A stretch of DNA of 64,000 nt from Clostridiales bacterium (GTDB lineage: Bacteria > Bacillota > Clostridia > Christensenellales > Aristaeellaceae): the NCBI GenBank assembly GCA_004556545.1, contig SFGO01000003.1, positions 8,933 through 72,932 of the forward strand, given 5' to 3'. How positions within the stretch are numbered: the stretch's first letter is position 1; each line of letters opens with the position of its first letter. A program made the translations under genes and the position numbers. A model generated the notes under the pieces. The model did not search any database. It was not told the DNA's origin and saw nothing but the letters and a program-made list of their open reading frames with translations. Positions 15,234 through 24,300 of the stretch are shown in pieces.

Positions 15234-17134
15234 CCCCTCAGCGCTGGGAGGAAATTTCCCGGCAGATTCAAGACCCCGCCCTTCCGCTGGACGAACGGGC
15301 CGCTCTGCGGCTTCGGCTCTTTTTGGAGGAAGAGGACGCCGCGCCGGTGGATTCGCCCATTCCGCTGGCACGTTCCATCATCCGTTTCCCGGATATCTAC
15401 GCCCCCGGCGAGGCCGAACGGCTGCGTCAGGGCTGCCATATTCATGAGCAGGGCCGGGTCTGCAACCTGAGCTCCGACTGGGAGGGCGTACTCCGGGGCG
15501 GCCTGCTGGCCCGCCGGGGTGCATCCCACGCGCAGGACGTCTGCGTGGACGCGGTGCTGGCCTTTGCCGACCGGCTGGAGGATCCCGTCCTGTCCCGCGC
15601 CGTCCGGAAGGGCGCGAAAACCTACCGGGAGGCGCTGTGCCTGCTGCGGCTTTTGCATTTCGTGCTCTGGGCCAGCAATACCTATCACAATACGCTGGGC
15701 CGGTTCGACCAGTACATGTACCCCTACTATCAGGCGGATAAGCAAGCCGGAACGCTGACCGATGAAGAAGCCCTGCATCTGACGAAGGAATTCTTCCTGT
15801 CCTGCAACCGGGATAACGATCTTTACACCGGCATGCAGCTGGGGGACAACGGTCAGAGCCTGATGCTGGGCGGCTGCGACCGGGAGGGCCGCTGCGCCGT
15901 GAACGAGCTGACCCTTCTCTGCCTGCGGGCGGCGCTGGAAAACCGGCAGATCGACCCCAAGATCAACCTGCGGGTTGATCGGAACACGCCCCTTTCCCTG
16001 TACGAAAAGGGAACCGAGCTGACCCGTCAGGGTCTGGGCTTCCCTCAGTATGCCAACGACGACGTGGTCATTCCCGCGATGATCGCCATGGGTTATGCGC
16101 CGGAGGACGCCAGAGACTATACCGTCGCGGCCTGCTGGGAGTTCATCATTCCCGGCAAGGGGATGGATATTCCCAATATCGGCGCGGTTTCGCTGGCGGA
16201 CGTGGTCAGCCGGATGGTGCGGGAAAAGCTGGTTTCCTGCCACACGTATGAGGAATTCTTCGCGCAGGTGAAGCAGGAGCTTTTCCGGCGGGCTGACGAG
16301 CTGGAAGCCTCTTTGAAGCCGCTGTGGGTAGAGCCCGCGCCCTACCAGTCCCTGCTCATGAGCGACTGGCGGCAGGATATTTCGCTGGGCGCAAAGTACA
16401 ACAATTACGGCATTCACGGCACCGGCTTCGCGACTGCGGTAGACCAGCTGGCCGTGGTGAAGAAGCTGATCTTTGAAGAAAAGTCCGTGACAAAGGAAGT
16501 CCTGCTGGCCGCCTTGGCGGATGACTTCGCGTCGGAGCCTGTCCTGCGGCGGACGCTGCTGGACGCGCCCAAGCTGGGCCGGGACGAAAGCTGCATTCCG
16601 CTGGCGGACGCGCTGCTGAGCGCCTTTGCCGATTCCTGGCAGGGCCGCCGGAACGAGCGGGGCGGCGTCTTCCGCGCCGGGACGGGCAGCGCCATGTATT
16701 ACCTCTGGCATGGCCGGGAACTTCCCGCTACCTGCGATGGCCGCAGGGCGGGCGAGCCGCTGTCGGCCAACTTCACGCCGTCGCTGACCTGCGGCAGTTC
16801 TCTGCCCCTGAGCGCCGTCCGCGCCATGGCCCGTCCGGGCCTGAACCGCGTCATGAACGGCGGCCCCCTGACGCTGGAGCTGCACGATTCCCTTTTCCGC
16901 ACGCCGGAGGGAACGCAGAAGACCGCGCAGCTGGTGCGCACCTTTATTCAGCTGGGCGGCCATCAGCTGCAGCTGAACGCCGTTTCGCCCGAAACGCTTC
17001 AGGACGCCATGCTTCATCCCGAAGCCCATCGGAACCTGATCGTCCGGGTCTGGGGCTGGAGCGGCCGCTTCGTGGAACTGGATCGGGAGTATCAGGATCA
17101 GATTTTACATCGGGTCTGCTACCGGCAGGAATAA
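15218..17134 (+). CDS. Glycyl radical enzyme of uncharacterised subtype
   Basis: An anaerobic PFL-like enzyme of 638 aa, shorter than the usual 760-850. The glycyl loop near the C-terminus reads RVWGWSGRF, with Gly613 as the radical site. The thiyl radical Cys is C306 within AACWEF, and Glu308 takes the base position. Choline, diol, glycerol and hydroxyproline lyases carry GCVE here, so CWE sets this protein apart and its substrate is unknown. The ATG at 15218 follows AGGAGG and overlaps the activase gene; the longer reading frame upstream is a shadow of the activase. No shell proteins, transporter or downstream aldehyde enzymes accompany it. Confidence 0.88.
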   Translation: MRRELTPQRWEEISRQIQDPALPLDERAALRLRLFLEEEDAAPVDSPIPLARSIIRFPDIYAPGEAERLRQGCHIHEQGRVCNLSSDWEGVLRGGLLARRGASHAQDVCVDAVLAFADRLEDPVLSRAVRKGAKTYREALCLLRLLHFVLWASNTYHNTLGRFDQYMYPYYQADKQAGTLTDEEALHLTKEFFLSCNRDNDLYTGMQLGDNGQSLMLGGCDREGRCAVNELTLLCLRAALENRQIDPKINLRVDRNTPLSLYEKGTELTRQGLGFPQYANDDVVIPAMIAMGYAPEDARDYTVAACWEFIIPGKGMDIPNIGAVSLADVVSRMVREKLVSCHTYEEFFAQVKQELFRRADELEASLKPLWVEPAPYQSLLMSDWRQDISLGAKYNNYGIHGTGFATAVDQLAVVKKLIFEEKSVTKEVLLAALADDFASEPVLRRTLLDAPKLGRDESCIPLADALLSAFADSWQGRRNERGGVFRAGTGSAMYYLWHGRELPATCDGRRAGEPLSANFTPSLTCGSSLPLSAVRAMARPGLNRVMNGGPLTLELHDSLFRTPEGTQKTAQLVRTFIQLGGHQLQLNAVSPETLQDAMLHPEAHRNLIVRVWGWSGRFVELDREYQDQILHRVCYRQE

Positions 17135-17156
17135 GTTTTTTTTGAAAATCGGCGAA

Positions 17157-17202
17157 CGCCCCGTTCGTGCCTTTCGGCGCGGATGGGGTGTTTGTTCTTT
17201 TT
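17157..17202 (+). terminator. Intrinsic terminator of the glycyl radical operon
   Basis: A 15-bp stem allowing G-U pairs (17157-17171 with 17176-17190), loop TTTC, and tail TTTGTTCTTTTT. Confidence 0.9.
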
Positions 17203-17218
17203 CCATGCAAACGCCGCC

Positions 17219-17249
17219 TGCATTTTTCTTCCTTTCCTGAGCCATACTA
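17219..17249 (+). promoter_or_regulatory. Candidate sigma-G (forespore) promoter of the ger operon
   Basis: CATACTA (17243-17249) fits the sigma-G/F -10 CATNNTA. TGCATT (17219-17224) lies about 18 nt upstream where a GCATA-like -35 is expected. No sigma-A promoter is visible here. Confidence 0.5.
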
Positions 17250-17291
17250 CTAGCGCGAATGAACCAAACAGTCAAAGGGGAAGCAGGACGG

Positions 17292-18788
17292 ATGCAGACG
17301 ATTTTTTCCCGGAATCTGGAGAAAAACCTGAAGACGCTTCAGGAACGGCTCCATCTGGACGTAAACGACGATGTGGTGGTAAGGCGCTTCAGCGCGCTGG
17401 GGCAGGAGTGTGCCCTTGTGTATGTGGAGGGGCTTTCCGATGGGGAGCAGATGGCGCAGCATATCCTTCGGCCCATGATGAACAGCCCTCTGTCCCTGAC
17501 GGGCCGAAGCGCCGCCGAGCAGGCGCTGCAGAACGTGCTCACCGTGCCGGAGGCGGAAAGCGGGCCGGAAATTTCGCGGGCGTTGGATGATCTGCTCCGG
17601 GGCCTGTGCCTTTTATTGATCGACGGATGCGATCAGGCTTTGCGGATCGACCTGCGCTCCTATTCCCGCCGCGCCCTTTCCACCCCTCAGAATGAAACGG
17701 TGGTGGTGGGGCCAAACGACGCCTTCAACGAAACCCTGCGGGACAATCTGACCATTCTGCACCGGCGGCTCCCATCGCCGGATTTTGTTTGCAGCATACG
17801 GAAAGTCGGCACGGAAACGCCGGGGCAGGTCGCGCTGTGCTATCTGGACGGCGTGTGTCCTGCGGAAACGGTGGAGGAGCTTCAGCGGCGGCTGGACGGC
17901 GTGGGGCTGGATTATGTTCTGTCCGCCGGAACGCTGGAGCAGCTGATTGAGGACGATCCCTACGCACCCCTGCCCCAGATGGTGGGCACGGAGCGGCCCG
18001 ACCGGGTGGTCAGCTTCCTGATGGAGGGACAGGCCGTTTTGCTGCTGGACGGAAGCCCCCGGGCGCTGGCCCTTCCCGTCAGCCTGTGGCACCTGTTCCA
18101 CGCGCCGGACGACAGCTATATGCGCTGGCAGTACGGTACCTTCATGCGGCTTCTGCGCTTGCTGGGGGCGCTGGTGACGCTGCTGCTGCCCGCAGTGTTC
18201 GTCAGTCTGGTGGTGTATCATCCCATCACCATCCCCATGACGCTGCTGACCAGCATCATGCAAAGCCGCACCAACGTGCCCATCAATCTGTTTGAGGAAA
18301 CCCTCCTGATGGTGGCGGTGTTCGCCCTGATCAACGAATCGGCCATCCGCATCCCCGGCATGATGGGCTCGTCGCTGGGGCTGGTCAGTACGCTGATCTT
18401 AGGCACGGCGGCGGTGGACGCGGGGCTGGTCAGCCCGCTTCTGATTATCGTGGTGGCTCTTTCCGGGCTGGGAAGCTACGCCATGCCCAACTATCCGCTG
18501 TCCTTCGCCTTTCGGATGGGGCAGGTGGTGCTGCTGCTGGCGGCGGGCATTACGGGGATTTCCGGCCTGTGTTATGCCGTAGTGATGCTGTTGTGCTGGG
18601 TGGCGGCCATGGAAAGTCTGGGGCAGCCCTTTCTGGCCCCGGGAAGCCCCCGCCGTACCCATAACCCCGATCTGCTGTTTCGGGCCCCCACCTTCCGTCA
18701 GCGCCTGCGGGCCTATCTGAGCAACCCGGAGGAAATGAAGCGGGCCTACGGACGGATGCGCCGCTTTGACGGGAGGAAGAAGGAATGA
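17292..18788 (+). CDS. Spore germinant receptor A subunit, GerKA-like
   Basis: 498 aa, GerA family. A hydrophilic N-terminal half of about 270 residues, made of two related subdomains, precedes a membrane region with five or so helices (GALVTLLLPAVFVSLVVYHP, then PGMMGSSLGLVSTLILGTAAV). The segment YHPITIPMTLLTSI with downstream NVPINLFEETLLM is diagnostic for GerA proteins. With the B and C subunits it forms the inner-membrane receptor that senses germinants in the dormant spore. Start ATG 17292 has a GGGGAAGCAGG region upstream; ATG 17259 is the alternative. First gene of a three-gene operon. Confidence 0.93.
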   Translation: MQTIFSRNLEKNLKTLQERLHLDVNDDVVVRRFSALGQECALVYVEGLSDGEQMAQHILRPMMNSPLSLTGRSAAEQALQNVLTVPEAESGPEISRALDDLLRGLCLLLIDGCDQALRIDLRSYSRRALSTPQNETVVVGPNDAFNETLRDNLTILHRRLPSPDFVCSIRKVGTETPGQVALCYLDGVCPAETVEELQRRLDGVGLDYVLSAGTLEQLIEDDPYAPLPQMVGTERPDRVVSFLMEGQAVLLLDGSPRALALPVSLWHLFHAPDDSYMRWQYGTFMRLLRLLGALVTLLLPAVFVSLVVYHPITIPMTLLTSIMQSRTNVPINLFEETLLMVAVFALINESAIRIPGMMGSSLGLVSTLILGTAAVDAGLVSPLLIIVVALSGLGSYAMPNYPLSFAFRMGQVVLLLAAGITGISGLCYAVVMLLCWVAAMESLGQPFLAPGSPRRTHNPDLLFRAPTFRQRLRAYLSNPEEMKRAYGRMRRFDGRKKE

Positions 18789-19885
18789 TCGCATGGATTC
18801 GCCGGGCCCGCCAGACCCGGACGCAGGTGGACAGCCCCGGCGCCATGCAGCGGGAGCGGGACGCGGGGCTTCGGCTGGCCTTCCGGGTGCTGGGGGCCAT
18901 GCAGCTGACCACACAGCTGCTTTTGTGGACCATTCAGTCCGGCTACGACCATCTGCGGCAGACCACATGGCAGGCGGAGGTCTTTCTGACCGTGCCCACG
19001 CTGCTGTTGTGGCTTCTGTGGCGGCGGGCCTGCCGTGGCGGGCTGGAGGGCGGCAGGCGCTACTGGGCGCTTCTGCTGCTGCCCAACCTGTGCCTGGACG
19101 CATACCTGTGTATGCTGGCCTCCAACTCGCTGATTTCCGATCTGATCCCGGCGAAAACGCCGCTGGCGTGGCCGCTGGTGGTGACGTTTTTCCCGGTGGT
19201 ATCCAGCTGGCTGAGCCGGGACAAGGGCGCGGCCTACGGGGCGTATACGATGCGCTGGCTGCTGGCGGCGCTGGTGCTTTGCTCCACGGTCTTCTCCGGC
19301 GGCGACGTGAGCCTGGAGCGACTTCATCCCCTGCTGGGGGACGGTCTGGGCAAGACGCTGCTGTTCGCCGCGCCGGGCATGGGGGCCGTGTGGGGTGTGG
19401 CGCTGCTGGAGCTGTTCCCCCTCCGCCGGGGAAGCCCGGAGCCGGACCGCCGGGAGAAAAGGAGGGATTGGCTGTTCATCGCCCTGCCGCTTTTTTGCTG
19501 CGTGCTGTGGGCCCTGTGGCTGAGCATGCTGGAGCCATGGCAGCCGGAGGAATGCTGGGACGCGGGGCGAAAGCTGGCGGGGCTGAATCAATACGGCTCC
19601 AATATTCTGATCTACGGGCTGAGCATTCTGTTCTGGATGCTGATGCTGCCCGTTTCCCTGCTGGGGACGACCACGGCGGGCAAACTGCTTTTGGCGCGGG
19701 CTTTTCCGAAGATCCCCAAGGGCCTGTGGCCGCCTGCTCTGCTGCTGCCGGGGCTGGCGCTGCTGGCTGTTTCGCCCTCCGCCATTTTGGACGGCGTACC
19801 GTGGATTTTGCCGCTGCGCTACGGGCTTTCGCTGGCCGCTGCCTGCGCCCTTTGCCTGTGCCGGCCCCGAAAGGAGAAAACATGA
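18785..19885 (+). CDS. Spore germinant receptor B subunit, GerB-like permease
   Basis: 366 aa, almost entirely hydrophobic with about ten predicted helices, as in GerB proteins of the APC superfamily. These are the likely germinant-binding membrane subunit. The start overlaps the A-subunit stop by 4 nt (ATGA), indicating coupled translation. Sequence similarity to well-known GerB proteins is low by eye (highly divergent, Arg/Trp-rich loops), so the call leans on gene order A-B-C, length and topology. Confidence 0.85.
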   Translation: MIAWIRRARQTRTQVDSPGAMQRERDAGLRLAFRVLGAMQLTTQLLLWTIQSGYDHLRQTTWQAEVFLTVPTLLLWLLWRRACRGGLEGGRRYWALLLLPNLCLDAYLCMLASNSLISDLIPAKTPLAWPLVVTFFPVVSSWLSRDKGAAYGAYTMRWLLAALVLCSTVFSGGDVSLERLHPLLGDGLGKTLLFAAPGMGAVWGVALLELFPLRRGSPEPDRREKRRDWLFIALPLFCCVLWALWLSMLEPWQPEECWDAGRKLAGLNQYGSNILIYGLSILFWMLMLPVSLLGTTTAGKLLLARAFPKIPKGLWPPALLLPGLALLAVSPSAILDGVPWILPLRYGLSLAAACALCLCRPRKEKT

Positions 19886-20979
19886 AAAGAATCTGGCTGG
19901 CGGCTCTAATCCTGAGCCTTTGCCTTGGCTGTCTGACGGGCTGCGACGTGATCTCCGTGATGGAGCGGCAGACCTACGCCCTGTGCTTTGCCGTGGACGC
20001 GGCGGAGGACGGCGGCCTTGTGCTGAGCGTGCAGACCCCGGTCAACGGCAGCGGCGACGATACCTCCGCCACCCCGGAGTACTCGGTGTTCACCGCCACA
20101 GGCCCCACCTTTGAGGACGCCATGGCCGTGCTGACCGCCACCACGCCCTGCACCGTGAATTTCTGCCAGCTGAAATTGTGCGTCTTCGGCTACGAGCTGG
20201 CATCCCGGGAGCGGCTGCAGCCGCTTCTGCACAAGATCACCACCATCTCCACCATGCGGCCCAACGCCATGGTCGCCGTGGCGCTGGGCCGGGGCGAGGA
20301 GGTGCTGCACGCCATTAAGCCGGATTTCGGGATGCGGCTGAGCACCTATCTGGATATTTTTATGGACCGGCTGGAAAAAGCCAAGCTGCTGCCCCGGCAT
20401 ACGGTGACCTGCCTTCTGCGGGATCTGGATACGGAAATGATGGATCCCATCATTGCGGTGTGCGCCGTCAATCCGGCCCTGCAGGAAGAAGCCCAGCCGC
20501 AGGAAGGCGACGAAGAACAGCAGACGCAGGAAAGTCAGACGGTTTTTGCCCGGGGCAATATCGAGGACGAGGCCTTCTCCGTGCCCGGGGCGCTGGCCGG
20601 GCGGATGCCCCGCACCGGCAGCAATCCGGTGGAATATACCGGCAGCGCCGCCATTGGGGAGGACCGGGTCAGCGGCCTTCTGGATGCGGAGACCACCCAG
20701 ACCGTGCTGCGGCTGGCCAAAGCCGCCCGGCTGGAGGTGGGCTGGGACGGGGAGCGCACCCAGCTGCGCGTCTGCCTTGGCAGGCGCACCCGCATGGACG
20801 GGGCCCTCAGCGACGAACGCATACAAAAAGCAGTGGAGACCCTGCAGGGGTTCCACTGCGACGCGCTGGGCTTTGGCGGGGCCAGCGCCCGGTGCTTTGC
20901 TTGTAATGAAGAGTGGGAAAAATGGGACATTCGCCAGCGCTATCCCACGGCGGAAATTTTGATTATGCGTTCAGAGTGA
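19882..20979 (+). CDS. Spore germinant receptor C subunit, Ger(x)C lipoprotein
   Basis: 365 aa. The leader MKRIWLAALILSLCLGCLTGC contains a lipobox ending LTGC, so the protein is lipidated and anchored outside the forespore inner membrane. Downstream, AVDAAEDGGLVLSVQTP and the segment FCQLKLCVFGYELASRE followed by RPNAMVAVALG match the first GerC domain. The C-terminal domain is shorter than usual. It overlaps the B-subunit gene by 4 nt after AAGGAG. It converges with the E2-like gene, overlapping it by 17 nt tail to tail. Confidence 0.9.
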   Translation: MKRIWLAALILSLCLGCLTGCDVISVMERQTYALCFAVDAAEDGGLVLSVQTPVNGSGDDTSATPEYSVFTATGPTFEDAMAVLTATTPCTVNFCQLKLCVFGYELASRERLQPLLHKITTISTMRPNAMVAVALGRGEEVLHAIKPDFGMRLSTYLDIFMDRLEKAKLLPRHTVTCLLRDLDTEMMDPIIAVCAVNPALQEEAQPQEGDEEQQTQESQTVFARGNIEDEAFSVPGALAGRMPRTGSNPVEYTGSAAIGEDRVSGLLDAETTQTVLRLAKAARLEVGWDGERTQLRVCLGRRTRMDGALSDERIQKAVETLQGFHCDALGFGGASARCFACNEEWEKWDIRQRYPTAEILIMRSE

Positions 20980-21889
20980 CGGAATGGGGCAGCGCTACGT
21001 TGTCCGGCTTGGGCACATGATATTCCGCGCCCTCGTTGTAATACACCCTGTCCGGGGGCGCTTCCAGCTCCTCCGGGTGTTTCAGATAGTACTTCATGGA
21101 CGCAAACAGCCGGGCGTACACCGCGCCGCCGCAGATGCGCTCGTCCACGGTCATGCCCATGGGCAGGGTGCATTTGCGGAACACCTTGCCGGTAGCGTCC
21201 ACCGCGTGGGAACGCTCTGGGCAGCCCAGCGACAGAAACATGGTGGTATCGCCGAAATTGTAGATATGATGATACACCCGCGTCATGCCGATGGAGGCCA
21301 TGTTGGTCACAAACAGGCTGGTATGGAAGGGCAGCGCGTCCATCAGCGCCTTGGGGAACAGATCGTGGTGATCCAGAAAATTGGCGACATGCACCACCAG
21401 ATTGGGCAGAAGCGGCACCTTCAGCAGGGCGGAGGCCAGCTTGATGGCAGCGCTGTCATCGTCCGTCCGGCGGCCTTCTTCAATGGTCTGCTTCACGCGG
21501 GTGCTGACCTCGAAGATGGTATCGCTGGGGTCGAATTTCACCTTGACGGCATTTTCCTCGGGCTGCCCGTCTTCCGTGGGCCGCAGGACGACGAAGCTCA
21601 CCGCCAGCTCGGTACGGTTGTAGAATTTGCGGTTCATGATGAACCGGTTGGCCTCCGGCACCTGAGAAATCGCCCGCACAAAGGCGGCGATGATCAGTTC
21701 CATGAAGGTGATTTTAACGCCCTCGCGGCTTTTCTGGCTCATGTAGCGGATCAGCGGCTCGTATTCCGCGTCGTAGGCCAGAAAGACTTGCGCGTCGCAG
21801 CGCCAGGGCATCAGGTACGGGGTAATCTGGACGATGGGGTCAAGGTGCTTGACTCTTTTTCCTTCGGGACGGCGTCCAAACATAGGCAT
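20963..21889 (-). CDS. 2-oxo acid dehydrogenase E2-like acyltransferase domain, probably inactive
   Basis: 308 aa of the CoA-dependent acyltransferase fold (chloramphenicol acetyltransferase/E2 catalytic domain) with no lipoyl or subunit-binding domain. The core is recognisable from KITFMELIIAAFVRAI through LFVTNMASIGM. The catalytic motif DHRxxDG is replaced by DERICGG (residues 249-255): the essential His is Glu250 and the Asp is Gly254. It therefore probably does not work as a transacylase and may bind a CoA ester or act structurally. No dehydrogenase E1 or E3 genes are near. RBS AAGGAAG; start at 21889 or the ATG two codons on. Confidence 0.8.
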   Translation of the reverse strand: MPMFGRRPEGKRVKHLDPIVQITPYLMPWRCDAQVFLAYDAEYEPLIRYMSQKSREGVKITFMELIIAAFVRAISQVPEANRFIMNRKFYNRTELAVSFVVLRPTEDGQPEENAVKVKFDPSDTIFEVSTRVKQTIEEGRRTDDDSAAIKLASALLKVPLLPNLVVHVANFLDHHDLFPKALMDALPFHTSLFVTNMASIGMTRVYHHIYNFGDTTMFLSLGCPERSHAVDATGKVFRKCTLPMGMTVDERICGGAVYARLFASMKYYLKHPEELEAPPDRVYYNEGAEYHVPKPDNVALPHSVTLNA

Positions 21890-22015
21890 GCTTCCTTTCT
21901 TTCGCCGGTGTTTTCGCTTCGTCCGCGCCCCGTCCCATCGGAAAAGGCAGCATGGGAATCATAGCAGTATAAAAGAAGCCCGTCAGGATACGGCCGCTGG
22001 ACTGAAAGCAAGGCT

Positions 22016-22044
22016 ATTGTATCCTGAAAGGGCTTTTGCGTCAA
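22016..22044 (-). promoter_or_regulatory. Promoter of the E2-like gene
   Basis: Minus strand TTGACG (22039-22044), a 17-nt spacer, and TACAAT (22016-22021). Confidence 0.75.
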
Positions 22045-22093
22045 GGAAAAACGGAAATCTCAGGGTGTTGAAAAATGATCGGCCCCAATCGTT

Positions 22094-24181
22094 TTACTTC
22101 TTTATTTCTTCCTCATACATCGCCTGCATCTGCGCAAGCAGGCCGTCTACGATGCGCAGCTTTTCATCGTTGGCTCCGTTGTCCGGCTGATATTCGATGC
22201 CCTGACCAATGCGGACGGTGCGGGTCTTTCTGGAGGCATACACGGGAATGAAAATCGCTTTTTTCTTTGTTTTGGCATAATACAGCGGCGCGATCATGGC
22301 AAAGCCGGTAAAGAGCCTGCCCACGCCTTCCGATGCGTAGCCCCGTTCGCCCACGGCATGACCCGTGTCGTTTTCCGGGAAAAGAAGGATGTTGTCCCCG
22401 GCCTGCATCGCGTCGATGGTCTCCCGGAAGGTGCCGATCAGCTTGCGCGGGTCGTTCCGGTACACGGGAATGGCTTCCAGACTGTCAAACACCCACAGAA
22501 GCAGCGGCGTAATCATGCGCAGCAGGGGCCGCTTCCAGCTTTCGGGCAGCCATTTCTGCCGCATCATCGTGCCCTGATAGATATGCTCGATGATGACCTC
22601 CCGGTTCATCATTTCGGCAATGGCCCAGGGCCGGAAGGCAACGGGAATATACAGGTTCGCCACCACCGGGCCGTAGAGCTCGCCGTGGTTGCACACCAGC
22701 ACCATGGTTCCGTCCTCCAGCCCCCGCAGGTTCTCCTTGCCGACCACCTTGTGATAGTACAGGGGCCGGAGCAGCGCAATGATGATCTTCACGCCGAAGC
22801 GGTTCTTGTGGCGCTTCACCACTACGTTTTCCAGCTGCTCCCGAAGGGCCGGGTTGCTGCCGCCCTCTTCCTTCAGGGTCAGCCAGCGGGCCAGCTTGGC
22901 AAAGTGACGGTTGTTCATGGGAAAGCGCAGCACGCAGACGATGGCAATCGCCAGAAGCAGCAGCGGCGGCACGATCATCCAGCGGTGCAGCGCCATGGAA
23001 AGGCTTTCGAGGGTCAGCGTCTGGGACAGAAATCGGGGCAAACAAAGAAACGTGACCATCCCCAGCGCGGCCATCTGCCCCAGCAGCAGGGCCATTTCCG
23101 TGCCGACGGAACGGATGCGGGCATAGCCGTTCATCCGGCCCTCCAGCCCGAATTGGGCAACGTTCGCCATGCTGCTTTCCAGATGGCGCAGCGCCGTCAG
23201 GCTCACGCCCAGCCCGCCGCCGCACAGGCACAGCGCCAGATAGCTCAGCGCCAGACTGGTGGCAGGCAGCTCCAGCTGCCGGTCAAACAGGATCAGGCCG
23301 TATGCCCAGAGAAACAGCCCGGCCAGCAGCGTCTGCACCGAACCTTCCCGCTTCAGCGCCCGCAGGAATGCGTCCGCGGCAGCATGGGTGGCCAGCGTAC
23401 AGGCGCAGGCCAGAGCCATGCACAGAATCAGCTCGTCCACCGTCAGGCCGATGAACAGATAGGCCAATACCAGCGTCAGCTGCAGCGCCATCAGAATGAA
23501 AAGCTGCAGCTTGCGGTAGGCGTTGAAGGCGTTCAACTGGTTCAGCCCGGCGTTTAGTTCCTGCAGCGCTTCGGGCGAGGGCGCTTCTTCCAGCTCGTCC
23601 AGCGCAATGCTTTCCCGATTGCGCCAATGGCTGAAGCCTTCGAGGAGCGCATCCAGCCCGTAGCCGCACAAAAGAAGCGCCGCGTCGTTCACGGGCAGGC
23701 AGACAAGCAGCGGCCACGCCGTCAGCCCCAGCGAAAGCAGATGGCACAGCAGGCACAGCCCCCAGAATGCCCGGCGGCTGACCGTTTCCCGAAGTCGGCG
23801 GCCCCACAGGCGGCGGCACAGGTTTTCCCGCAGGGCGGCAGTCGCTACGGCGGCAAACAGCGCCCACAGCGCCGCAGAGGACAGCGCCATGGGATAGACG
23901 GCGATCATCCCCAGCGTTCCCAGCAGCATCAATACGGTCAGCGCCAGACAGATCCGGCGCATCCTGCGGGTCAGAAACGCCCGGTCCCGGCCCCACAGCA
24001 GCCGCCACAGCATCGCCGATACCTGGCTGTTGAGAAACAGCGCGCAGCCTAGCACCGGCAGAGACGTTAACGCGCTGGAAAGAACGGAAGAGAATAAAAA
24101 CTGATAGATGATCTGCGGCGACATCATGACCGGCATGCTCCGGCGGGCCGCCGTGGCGGGGGAATGGGCGGATTCGTTCAA
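22094..24181 (-). CDS. Multi-helix membrane protein fused to a PlsC-like acyltransferase domain
   Basis: About 695 aa. The first 440 residues carry ten to twelve predicted helices in an MFS-like arrangement. The last 230 residues resemble 1-acylglycerol-3-phosphate acyltransferases, with VLVCNHGELYGPVVANLY, AIPVYRND and LLFPENDTG at the four block positions. The block I motif HX4D is HGELYG, so the catalytic Asp is missing, and block III lacks FPEGTR. Fusions of a lysophospholipid transporter with an acyltransferase are known (LplT-Aas), so phospholipid remodelling is a reasonable inference. The start is unclear: an AGAGGAGG site precedes CTG 24190 and TTG 24181; an ATG lies at 24136. Confidence 0.72.
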   Translation of the reverse strand: MNESAHSPATAARRSMPVMMSPQIIYQFLFSSVLSSALTSLPVLGCALFLNSQVSAMLWRLLWGRDRAFLTRRMRRICLALTVLMLLGTLGMIAVYPMALSSAALWALFAAVATAALRENLCRRLWGRRLRETVSRRAFWGLCLLCHLLSLGLTAWPLLVCLPVNDAALLLCGYGLDALLEGFSHWRNRESIALDELEEAPSPEALQELNAGLNQLNAFNAYRKLQLFILMALQLTLVLAYLFIGLTVDELILCMALACACTLATHAAADAFLRALKREGSVQTLLAGLFLWAYGLILFDRQLELPATSLALSYLALCLCGGGLGVSLTALRHLESSMANVAQFGLEGRMNGYARIRSVGTEMALLLGQMAALGMVTFLCLPRFLSQTLTLESLSMALHRWMIVPPLLLLAIAIVCVLRFPMNNRHFAKLARWLTLKEEGGSNPALREQLENVVVKRHKNRFGVKIIIALLRPLYYHKVVGKENLRGLEDGTMVLVCNHGELYGPVVANLYIPVAFRPWAIAEMMNREVIIEHIYQGTMMRQKWLPESWKRPLLRMITPLLLWVFDSLEAIPVYRNDPRKLIGTFRETIDAMQAGDNILLFPENDTGHAVGERGYASEGVGRLFTGFAMIAPLYYAKTKKKAIFIPVYASRKTRTVRIGQGIEYQPDNGANDEKLRIVDGLLAQMQAMYEEEIKK

Positions 24182-24300
24182 GGCCTGCAGGGGAAGTCCT
24201 CCTCTCGTTTGGGGCAAAAGAAAACAGGAATGATGACACCTATTGTAGCATAGCCTTTCCCGGAAAGGCAAGAAGCCCCGAAACGCGGCTGCGGGAAAAG

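Noticed and set aside
15200..17029. Long minus-strand ORF opposite the glycyl radical enzyme
   Set aside because: Low-complexity antisense frame with no ribosome binding site or recognisable domain.
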